Shown here in pieces: positions 28,301 to 40,300 of a stretch of DNA of 64,000 nt (positions within the stretch are counted from its first letter, which is position 1; each line of letters begins with the position of its first letter). This DNA is from Eopsaltria australis (taxonomy: Eukaryota; Chordata; Aves; Passeriformes; Petroicidae). A program made the position numbers and the translations under genes. A model generated the notes under the pieces. The model worked only from the letters and a program-made list of their open reading frames with translations. It did not search any database and was not told the origin of the DNA. The DNA is taken from assembly GCA_034509425.1 (NCBI GenBank), contig JAVTVJ010001688.1, forward strand, positions 124,001 through 188,000, written 5' to 3'.

Positions 28301-31300
28301 TCCCGGCTCTCAGCCTTTCCTCGTATATGATGTGCTCTAGCCCCTTTAATCATATTAGTGACCCTTCACTGGACTTTCTCCAGTAGCTCTATACCTTTCT
28401 TGTGCTGAGGGGCATAGAAGGGACACGATGTGGCCTCACCAGGGCTGCGTGCAGGGGCAGGATCATGTCTGTGCACACACAGAGACAATTCTAATGTTTA
28501 ATATAGTGCAGGATGTCATTAGTCTTCCATTCCACAAATGCACATTGCTTGTGTTCAAGCTGGTGTCCTTTTCTGCCCAAGCCAAGCTGCTTTCCAGTTG
28601 GGCAGCCCCCAAAACACACTGGTGCCTGGGTTTGTTCCTCCCCAGCTGCAGACTTTGCACTTCTCCTTGCTGAACTGCACGAGGTTCCTGGCAGCTGACT
28701 GCTCCAGCCTGTCAAGGTCCCTCTGAACGGGGCCCATTGCCCCAGAGCACTGCACACTTCTCCCATTTCTTCATCACCTGCAAACTCTCTGAGGATACAC
28801 TCTGCACCATCATTAAGTGATTAATGAAGGTACTAAACAGGAATGGATCTACTACTGACCCCTAGGGTACACCATGAGTTGCTGACCTCTAAGTAGACTA
28901 CCCAACTGTACATCACACTCTAGGCCCAGACATCCAGCCAGTTCTCAGACTACCTCCCCACCTCCTCATCCAGCCCACACATCAACAGCTTGTCTAAAAG
29001 CATCTTACAGCAGACACTGCCAAAAGCCTTACTCAAGTCCAGGCAGACAATATCCACTGCTCTCCCCTCACCTACTGGACCAGTCACTTCCTCACAGAAG
29101 TTTAATCAAGTCAGTCAAGTATGAATTCCCACTGGTGGAGCCATGCTGACTGTTTGTGAGGATTTTCTTGTCCTTAATGCGCCTGGAGATGGTTTTGAGG
29201 CTTAGCTGCTTTATCACCTTCCTACAGATCAAGGTGAGGGTAACCAGGGTGGAGTTCTCTGGATCCTCTCCTTCTTGCCCTTCTTTGAGAGAGGACTGAC
29301 ATTTTCTTTACTCTAGTCTTCAAATATGATACCACATTTTTATTACACTTCTTTTAATCAGATCCTTAAATATAATAATCACTTTTGTTAATGACTCATT
29401 ATCTCATTACCTTAAATGTTTACAATGAAACTACATGCTGAATTCCTAAAACAACTGTTTCCTCTACTATTACAGCAGCAAAACTGTCGCATTATTAAAA
29501 TGAAACTTAGTCCTTCCCTAGAATATTCTAGTAATAATAAAAGGAAGACTTTCATATAGCATTAAAACACGTTAACAGCCTTCTAACGTTGAATCAAATA
29601 ATGATTACGTTTCTTTATTACATTCTTAGATCTGCTTTGGAAAATACATTTTTTAGCTAGATGAATCTAACCAGATGGTTGAAAAGGACCTTTAGAGGTC
29701 AGTCAGTACTTTTATTCTCTCATACAGGACTAACTTTATCTAAACTTTATCCAAAATTTTAGATAGAGATAGAATAAGTTTTTCCTAAAGCTTTATCAAG
29801 CATTGCAACAGGTTGCTCAGAGAGGCTATGCAGTCTCCATCCTTGGAGATCTTCAGAAGCCGGTGAAAGGCAGTGGATGAAACAAATTCCAGTTTCAGGA
29901 ATTTTTCACTAGAGACACATGCCCCATGCAAGAATATGTCAGTACTTCAGACAGGGTTTTGTGGAAGTCATTCAACTTTCTTAAGTTAATTTCTAATATT
30001 TAATCTAATACTGTAGTTCGACAGAAATCAGGATAATCTATGTAACAATTTCAACAACACAGATGCAAATGAAATACCAACTGGTTGAAAATGTTAGGGG
30101 AAAAAAAAGCATTTCACAATATGTTATCGAAACAATCCAGATCTAGGCATTAATCACATACAAATAATAGTCCATCCTCACTCATCTGAACAACTTATCT
30201 GTTGAAAAAAAATTCAAAGACAGGAACATGAGGCTAATAACTCAAATGACCAGACTCTTATTTTTTTCAGTAGATTTACCATGTCTGCCTTATGTGCGTC
30301 TCCTCCACAAAATCTGTGTTTGACCTTTCACTTTCCCCGTTTTCAAAACAGAGCAAAGAGCTACTCCAGAAGATGCCAGAGCTCCTGAGAGCTGTGTAGC
30401 AGAGGTTGCCTTGCAAGAGGATGCACTGTGATTCTTTATAAGAGTTAAGGGAGCTGTTTGGATGTAAGGGCTGCAGTCCCAGCCCTTGCTAATGACTTCA
30501 AAGCTGTTCCTTAATATTTCTGAGAAATGTGAAATGTGCAGGATTCTGATCATCATTAGAAATGACTGCATGAAATAGTATTGGTCCATGTTATGTAAGA
30601 GCTTAAATAATATTTTTATTCTCAGGATCCATGTATTCATAGCAATTTTCCTCTGCTTTGCAGAACAACTGCAAATCTCATTCCATGCAGTGATTTCAAG
30701 TAATTTTCTGGTTTTGGTGGTATCTCTAAACATCCAATTTGGCTTTTATAACTTCTGCTGCACTGAAAATAATCCTTAGATCCCACTGTGGTTTTGAGAT
30801 AAATACAAAAGAAACATGCTATGAGAACTTTCATTCATCCCCATCTTATCTGGGAAAGGTGTGAATACTTACAGGAAAACATTGCCTACTTCAGTACTTT
30901 GTTGTTTTTTTTAAAGGGGATGGAATGAAGCAGTGGACTATGGGCCTTTACAAAGAAGAGTGTTACAACTTCATGATGTGTTACAGTACTTTTCCAAGAC
31001 TCCTTCAATTCAAGAGAACCTTTGTTCTTCCCCTTCATAGTAATACAGGTGCAATTTCTTGTGAGAGAATTACGTTTGGGCATGTTCTAAGGTCACCCAA
31101 TCTACCTAATCTGTTTTGTTTTTTACACAAACAAACCTGTGGAGTACACATAGGAACTGTGTATCTAACTCTGGTCTTCTGCATTTCAGGGAATTTTGGA
31201 GCTCAAAAGAAAACTGGTTATTCTCAAAGATAATACTCTCACTTTGCTCTGTAAAGAAATTCCTAAGAGGAATACAAGAATTTCTGACTCACTCATCTTC

Positions 31301-34300
31301 AGTAAGCCAATAAAGCAGGCACTTTATTTATCCTCAATAAGAGACCAAGAAGGCCTAACAATACCCAAAGATTTCAATGTACAATGGGATCCCTGAGCCA
31401 GCAGGGAACATTTGCAAAATCAGATAATTATTGAGGGCTCTGGAGCAATACAGATGTCCACTGTAAAATCGTCAAGTCAAACATATGCAATCGTGTCATG
31501 CAGCTGTTCTGCAATAGAATCTTCCATACAATGATATATCTGCCATGTGGATCTAGTGCCCACATAAAGCCATACAAAATGAGACATCTTGTTGTCTTCA
31601 AGTGGTTGTTATCTTTTGGGAAAAAAGATGCAAGGATTTTTTAAAAGTAACTTAAATTTAAATAGGTATTAAAGCAAGACTACTCCCCCAGAAAAAAATT
31701 ATTTAGCAAAATGAAACAGAGAAGAAAGCTTGCTGAGAGAGACTGATTTAAAGATACTTTATAACTAAGATAAAATGATAGCCTGGAGAAAGAAAAAACT
31801 TTATATCTTAGTTTCAGATGTTTTTTTCAGCTGCTGTGAGGATGAGACATCTGAATTGTGCAGCTCAGTAGTAACCAGCACAAAAAACTGTGTACAGCAC
31901 CAGAGTTTGTAAGTGGTATAGTACTTCACAGTATCAAAAGACAGTAATTGTTGTGTGATGGCAATTGCTGAATTTTTTTAACTGCACTTAAGACAATTAA
32001 TAAACTACACTATAGCTCAGGAAAGGCACCAGGCTGACATACAGGAGTATTAGAGAATCAGATTTCTCTGTGGCTTCTTTATAACTGTGTAAAACTCCAT
32101 AAAATACCAGAAAATCAACACATTAACATATAAAACATATTAAAGTAACTTTCCAAGCAATAACTTTATTATGCTTTTATAAATTCATATGTCTCCTCTG
32201 CTGCTGAAAAAAGGTCCAAAATGTAGACGGGAAACTCACCGTTAAGGGCACCCACACCGAGACACGAGCCTGTGTGCGTCTGTGTGGAGGAACTAATAAA
32301 GGGAGAAACTGGTGAATCACCCAGAGCTATTTAGTTTGTGGCACCTTTTGTCACACAACCTGCTACAGGGAGAGCCTATATATGTAATGCCTTTGGGATG
32401 CAGGCATCTAGAAAATCAGATCTGGACACTCTTGCCAAGCACACCATGGCAAGGCACCCACCATTACGAAACCTGGTGAAGTTACTGTGGTATCCAAAGA
32501 GAGAACTCTTCACAAAGGCCAGGGATCCCCAGTAAGGCTACACTGCATGTGGCCTTGCCTTAAATGAAAGCCTGCAGCATTCTTGTAATAAAAATATTCA
32601 ATTTCTGAGATCTGCTCCTGCAGCAGTACTAAACATAAAGTGCTCTGTCTCTTCACATGCATTGTATATACACACATCTATATGTATGCATGTATGTGTA
32701 TGTGTCTGTGCAGCTGAAGCACGTAAATAAACCCCACAAACTGACTACTTTAAGCTCTCAGGAGAGTGAAGCATAAATTTCTTTAACACACTCTAGGGCA
32801 AGCAAATGCTCAATTTAAACTGAGATCCTTTCTCACCTACAGAACTGCAAACTCATTAATGGCTCTATACTGCTTATGGAGTCATTCAAGCATACACAGA
32901 GCATGCTAGATTTCTTCCTGATATCTAATTTTTCCTAGATTATATAATGGAACTCTTTCATTTTTGCCAAGCTTGTCAGGTTATGCTACTACAAAGGCAC
33001 TGATGAATATATGTTCAGGGGCAAATATGGTTGCAGCATCTTCTGTTGTGAAGTGCTGACAAAGTCTTCAACAGATAGCTATAAAATGACCCTTCTTTAA
33101 ATTGAAGACACAAAAGAGTAATTCTCAGAGATTTTAATCTTTATGGTGGGAAAGAAGGAATTAATTTTTTTTTTTCACTTAGAGCAGATAACTTTCCATT
33201 CAGGTTTTTTTTTTTTTTTTTAATAGAATAAATCCTACTGTTTGCTTTGACCTATGGATAATAGGTAAACTCCAATAACTTAAATAATTATGCTTTTCAA
33301 ACTTTAGTCACTCTTCAAACACTACTGACTTTGTCTTATCTCTTTCTGGCACAGGTAATATATATTGCAGTGCTTCAAAGATAAACAATAAGGAATTGAT
33401 GCCTTTTTTACAGCCTTCTAATCAGTTTTGGCTACTGATAAATCTGTCTAAAAACCTTGCTTTTAAAAGATAGATATGAGCTTGAAGAGGAAAATATAAC
33501 ACTGACTGGATATCCAAAACTACAGAGGTTTAACCATGACTTAAAACAGTGTTAACTGGGTATGTATATGTTTTTTCAAATCCTACCAGCAGCCTATTTG
33601 CACACCTTGCCTGCAGTGAGAACGCCTGACCGTGGTGCCAGTCAGTGTCAAGGGAAATGACACTGGGCTGACTGCTGCTACCAGGTAGAGCAGTAATCCT
33701 CCTGAATTTGGTTCCATGGAACTATCACAGACAAGGTCTGCTTCAGCTTTTGTGTAGCTGCTTGCCTCACTGTAGAGAAATTGTCTCATATCAGACTATT
33801 CACACACTGGAGTAAGTTTCCCATGGCTTTAATCTTTTAAGGTTACTCATGTTTCCACTGGATGAAGGGCAGGCGAAACAAGAGGATTCTAAACTGCAAG
33901 ACCAGTCCTAAAGCTAAGAACTCTATTCTGTTAATACACTCTTTCACAAAGCTGCACTGATCCAGCAGCTCCAGGCAGTGTGTGTCTCTCATGACCAATC
34001 TTACTCTTTTCCACTGTACAAATTCACCAACAGCATGAGAGGCTACAATGATCAGCAGGCAAAATTCTGCTCCCAGTCATACAGGAATGAAAGGAAGAGC
34101 TGCCTAACTGGCCAGACTTTGGCATACTGAGGCACAACAGTGCCCCTAGACTGGGCCACTGCCAGATCAGGCACTTCACAGAGCATCTCCTTCTACTGCC
34201 TTTTTTATCACAGTTGAGGACGGCTCATTCCAGCAGCCTGTGAGCAAAACAAGGTCAGAAGAATTTTGCAGAATGCTGGCATTGACACCAGTGCATGGAA

Positions 34301-37300
34301 ATACTGTGGTCATGGCTTGATAAAAGCTCAGGGATGAGGTGCCCTAAGCTTTCAGAAGAATGACAGAGGACTGGGAAAGAACTCTAATGCTCTTCTCTGT
34401 GTTATCTGTCTGTAACTACCACAGCACAATAGTGTTCTGTGAAATGCATGCCCCCTTTACATTTCTGTGGCATGATACAAGCCTAATTTATCTCTCCCTT
34501 GCTTGCAAGACATTTTTTTTTCAAATTTACAGCAAAATCTAATTAATATGCTTCATATTTTTGCATTTCAAAAGAATATTAGGATGAAACCCATCTGAAA
34601 TAATTCAACAGTTTTCCATCAGGTTTGTATGGTCCACAGCTATTCAAGGCACTATAAAATGCGTTGTTTACCAGCACACCACTTACCCTCAGCATAGGGC
34701 CATTCTGGAACACATGAGGTTCATCACAAACTACACAGTATTCATTCAATACTGGTATCCGCTGCTCAGCAAATTCAATAGTCTGAGAACAATGAAAATG
34801 AGAGTAACAACATCTGCTTAAAAATAATTAACAGTCAGCTCATGCTCCACAGTGTTTCATAAATGAATAAGATATGACATCCTACCTGCACAAGAAAGCC
34901 ACGGTCTCGCACCGGAATGCATTTTGCACCATAATTTTGCTGCAAGGGAAAAGTTGAGGCAACTTCAGTGTTGGCAGACTAATTATAAGGAAATGGTAAA
35001 GCATTTGTAAATTTTTGCATGTAAATATGTTAATCAAACAATTTGCATCTAAAAAGATCTCTCATTTGCATGAACCAGCCATTACAAATAATCAATCCTT
35101 TTACTGTTTACTGAGGGTGGCACAGCTTTTTAGTATTTCTTTCTGGTTCTTAAATCTGATGGAAGTTTTGTATTTCACCATCTGAGAAACTTTAATCTCA
35201 AATGGAAACACCAGTGCCTTCACCCCATCCTAATAAACTGACATTTGGTAACTTCCATTACGTTTTCACTGTGTATTATGTATTCAAATATGGGCTGTGT
35301 GTTAAGGCTTGAAAGACTACTGTAACTCTCAGTAAGGCTAAAAACCTTTTTATTTTATATGTACTAAGGTCTCATTTCTGCAAACACTGCACTAACAGAC
35401 CTTTATGCTCAGATACTACTCAAGTTCTTTTTTTTCAGCACACAACAACATAAATTAGAAGTAACTTCTGTTACAAGAGTCAAGTAAGGTTCAGACTTCT
35501 CTGCAGACTGACATCTATTTCAATCAAACCTTGTTTTGAATGGAGTTAGCTCCATTTACAGTGTTTTGGGTTATTTTCTTTCATTTCTCTACTGTTTAAT
35601 TGCTTAACCAGTTTTCAGTTTTTCTTCTAGGCAACAATCCTACTTATATTAATAGATAAGACTAATATTTTTAAGATGAGAATTGAAGAGAACTCAGCAT
35701 CTTGATTCATCACTTCGACATTCCACTGACTTCAAATTGCAGTTAGGCACCCAGGCTACCCATGTATCTAGTGTCTGCATATAAAATGTGAAATAGACTC
35801 TTGATGCCCTTCCACTAACATCAGTCAAACTACATCTGACCATGTATGTGATGATCTTCCCTCAAAGTAAGTGCATTGAAGCAATAAATTACGGGTAGTT
35901 TTTATAGGCTGCCAAACAGGGCTTGCCTATCTTCCCTATCAGCTGATAGCATCAGTAATGAAATTTAGTCAGTTCTACATTATCCTATAATAACCAAAGG
36001 GACTTTTCCTATTAACATCAGGAGAGAAAAGTCTCGTTATGTTAATATATCCTCTGCTGAATCAGAAAAAAGTGCATCACTAAACTGCAACAAGTAGAAT
36101 GTCTGATGGCTCAAATTAATTTTGCTGCGCACACCACATAAATCAACCACAAAGCATATATAAAAATGATCTTAGGATAGCGTATCCCTGCCTTTAAATC
36201 TGAAGACTATAGCTTAAAGCTGACTAAACTAAATTACCATGAAACATAGCACACTCAATGTAATTTCATTATTTAGAATGCACTATTTTAAATGTATTTA
36301 TGGCATCTGAAGGAAGAATTGGCTTCCAAGGTACCACCAGGCAAAGGGAGTTATTTTCTAAACACTTCTCCCCAGACCAAACACAAAAAATAGGCTGTTG
36401 CCTTGAAAGGCTGCAAACAAACCCACTCTTCCTTCTAAAGTAAAAAAACCCCATCTTTTAAGAGGCATAGGCAGAAGAATTGATTTTGAGAACTCTTTCT
36501 TAAATGCAAGAGTATGTGCTACCCTTTGTTTTCCCAACTGATCATGTCTCTGGGGAAAGTAAGAGGGCCAGCATAGGCCCAGTTCCTTGCGTGGCCTCTG
36601 ATGTCCCCCAGTACATTTGAAGGTTTAACCCTTCACAAATCACAAATGTGCAAAAGGTGAGTGGAACCATGACTGAGTTCCTTCCAGTAGGATGACAATG
36701 ATGATGGCAGATGCAAAGACCAGAAGGAGAGGTGATGTGGCACTCAAACCATCTAATGGACAGCTGCTTCCCCCACAAAGCAAACAGGGAAATGAGAAAA
36801 GTCCTGTGCAACCATCCTAATTTTGCAGAACAGAAGTTCACACTCTCCCTTTTTCCTGCAGGAAGTATGCAGGGAAGGAAGTGGTTGACTGAATTTTTCC
36901 CATAGCCAGCAGCTGTCCATTGAGCTGCATTCAACACAACACAAAAAATTTCTGTCCTAACCCCAGAAAATTCTGATTTTATAACATATGTGTATGCACA
37001 GCTGTTTGAATCCTCCTTTAAAAGCTGACTTGATTTCTCGTCTTCCAGTATATCCAATATAGTCTCTAATATATACCCTAAGTATTAATGACTTCACATA
37101 AAAAGCATACTAGCACATTTGGAAAATAATAGAAGGAAAATGAGCAAAATACAAAAGAATATTACGCACAGCAGCTTGTGAAGGTGATGATGAGGATGGT
37201 GTTAAGATACCAATAAGCCCTGAGGTAAGAGAGAGCCTCCTGCTCTCTGCCATGGTGGACTCCTTGAAAGGCTCCATTTTGGATGATTTAGGGGCATTGG

Positions 37301-40300
37301 AGTAAGTCTTGCTGAGCAACTTGTGATTCTTCAATCCATCCAATTCTTCCATTCTAAGGTTACTGGAGTAGGATCTGCTTAAAAGTTTGTGGGGCTTCAA
37401 GGTGCTGTTGTGCTCACATCGAGGATCCCCAGAGCACGACCTGTTTAACACCTTATGGGGCTTTAAAGTGATGCACTCCTCCTGCTTGACAGCTGCAGAG
37501 CAAGCACGACTCAGCAGTTTGTGCGATCTAAGAGCCATTGTCTGTTCAGCCCTAGGGTCACTCGACAACGAGCGGCCAAAGGTTCTGTGAGATTTTGTGG
37601 CACACACATCCTCCGCCTTCACTGTGCTAGAGCAAGTCCTTCTCAGTAGTTTGTGAGTCTTGGAGATGCCATCCTGTTCTGACTTCAGTTTTGATTTATT
37701 TTTACCACAGCCAGGTGGAGGATAACTTGGCGACCTTAGAATTAAGAAGATGGCAAAGTTGGAGAATAATCAAAATCCTGAGCAAATCAAGCAAGATCAC
37801 ACTTTTAAGTTTCACCTGTCATTATGTTTTTCACTAGTGATAAATGCAACCCAAACCTTTAAAATATGAACAATTGTATGCAAGACATTTTCCAATACCA
37901 AAACAAACAACTCACTTCTATTTATACACAAGCTCATCAATCAAAAAAACAATTAATTACTTAAGTGCAAGTTAGAGCTGTGACCTTACAGCTTTTTGTA
38001 AAGGTCTCTATGTCTCAAAACAAACCAGCTATTCAGGAAATTATCTCTGAAATGAAACCACATAATGTATTTTCCTTATCAAAATCTATCTTTTCTGTGA
38101 TCATGGCAAGATCCCAGGAAAGTTATTATCTTCTGGACACAGCATAACAAATTCTATGTTCAGATCCAGTGGAAGATACAATGAGCAGTGAAACTTGGAC
38201 ATAAAATAGAATTTAATTTAGATGAAAAGGACATTATTTTAAAAACATCATAATAACCTGGGCACTTTGTGAAAGACAAGTTTATACCCTTCTTTCTGGT
38301 TTTAGACAAATTCTAGCTGTATAACACCAGAAATGAGAATGTGAGACACCTAAATTACAAAAGCAGAAAGTAAGGAACAAAAGGCTTTTATGAAACAATA
38401 TTCACACAAACTGTCCCATTTCACATTTGCCTGTCCTTGCAAAGTAAGAACATGTAACAGGTATGCTGAATCATTTTCCAATGTTTTATAAGCAACACCA
38501 ATCTTTGGAGTATTTTTTGTTGTTGTTGTTTGCATCAAATAGAGAAGTAAAAACCCAAGGGGAGAGGCTGGCAGGTTTCCCCACCCTGTTAGCAAGTGCT
38601 GACAGTGAAGGATGCATGTGGAGGCTGCTGATTCACTGTAAGCAGCTGGCTCACTATCACCCTCCTGCAGATGGGAGGCAGCAACAGTGCCCTGGGGACA
38701 GAGAGGGTCCCTGCATTTGGGCTAAGCCATCTCTGGACTTTGGCTCCGAAATCAAAAGAATAAAGAATGGGTTGGTTTTGTATGCTTTTTCTGAAAAAAA
38801 CCAAACCCCAAGATACAGCCCATGTTTGGCAGTGGCATGTGGCATGGTGGGGAAGGGATAAGCCTTCTACTTAAAACATCATCTTTCCTTCTCTACCTTT
38901 GAACAGATAGACCATCTTATGTCATCTTTGTCATTCCCTCCTTTTTCAATTTGAGTGATTGCTGTATTCTATCTCTTTTTCATACCCTGAATTCAGAATG
39001 GCAGAATTCTTCAAAAAGAAGGAATATTCAAAGAAGCATTCAATTCAAATTCAGTAACTGAATTGAAGGGGTGATCTGTCAACCCTCCATAAGCAGGAAA
39101 ACACACTAGAGTAAATAGTCACAATCCTGAAAGAAATCAGAGCCTGATTCTACATATACTTACGAGTATGAGCAACTGGCAGAAATCATATTAAAGTCAA
39201 ATGAACTATTCATTAACTGTCTCTTACGCTTTCTAATGTCTTTTCTCTTTGAAATTCCGTGCCTGCATTTCAGAAGTGGAAAACGTTAATGTAGTCAAAT
39301 ACTGGAGAGGGAAGGGTGCTCAGCATGTTTAAAAATCAGTCTTTCATTAATGACTATTCCAGTTTTAAAAAACTAAATATTCAAACTGTTGTATAAGGAA
39401 GAGCTGGACAAACACAGATTTTTAAAATAGACACAACATATGCTATACATAGGTATTATTGTATATATATTATTGTCTTTTTATTCTTGCTATTCAAGTA
39501 ACAATAAAATAAAGATCCAAATACAAGTTAAAGTAAAATTAATTATTTCCAGTCCTAGATGAAACATGGCTGTTTCAGAGAGCAGGGCACTAAAATCCTC
39601 TGGCTTCTAATAATCTCAGAAGCTGCAGCAGTACCTAGCTCACTTCTAATGTCATGCAATGCAAGGACTGGAAACCCATGAGGTAAGATATAAATAGAGA
39701 ACTTCTCTGTGGAGAAAAGTCAAGATTTCACCTTGTGAAGTCTCCTGTGGATTTTGAACAGTTTGTGGTGATAACAGCTCATTTTCCTTGCTATTACCTG
39801 CGCAATGTAGAAAAGATGTGCAGAGGGGATTTCACCTTTTTGTCAGACACCTTCTTATTGTGCGTACAATTAGATTTCTCTTTACTGTTCTTCCACTGTT
39901 GTGTAACAAATGTCTGCATGATTCTGCACATTAAGAAAGAGAAAAAAGGTTTTCTTATCCCAGCCAGGACATATGCACTTTAATGGTATAGTCTCAATGG
40001 CCACCATGCAGGTGATAACGCAATGTTCTCACTCTACAGCTGAAGATTTCTGTCATGTATGTGGATTGATGACTGGGTACCTCAGCGCCTCAAAAACCCT
40101 TTTTCTTTTCCACAGGGAGCTAATTTAACATGGGACTCTAAATGAGAATACAGTCTGTGTAAAGAACTACTGCAACTGCAAAACTTCTGCAAACTATACC
40201 TCTCATGGAGGTCTAGAGACAAACTGAGCCAGGGGCATCAAATCAAGCCCCAGGGGTCTGCCTCTCACATGACCACAGGCCGCTGCATCAGCATGACTAA

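Larger units (their letters stand above)
22674..34686 (-). other. PARP8 intron, 12013 bp, with antisense-orientation CR1 copies
   Basis: The largest intron here. It has a CR1 copy at about 27970-29310, CR1-like scraps near 29670-29880, a microsatellite at 32664-32710 and T-runs at 33165-33175 and 33205-33221. The remainder is AT-rich and unrecognised; the block at 32210-32540 is GC-richer and of unknown origin. Confidence 0.9.

Noticed and set aside
30290..30733. 147-codon minus-strand open frame
   Set aside because: Located in the 12-kb intron, low-complexity composition, no recognised homology or splice support.
32210..32540. GC-richer block in the 12-kb intron considered as an LTR
   Set aside because: No TG...CA boundaries or target duplication could be found, so no element is called.
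36542..37057. 171-codon minus-strand open frame
   Set aside because: It lies wholly in the intron after the large exon, has no recognisable domain, and is not needed for the frame-perfect PARP8 splice.
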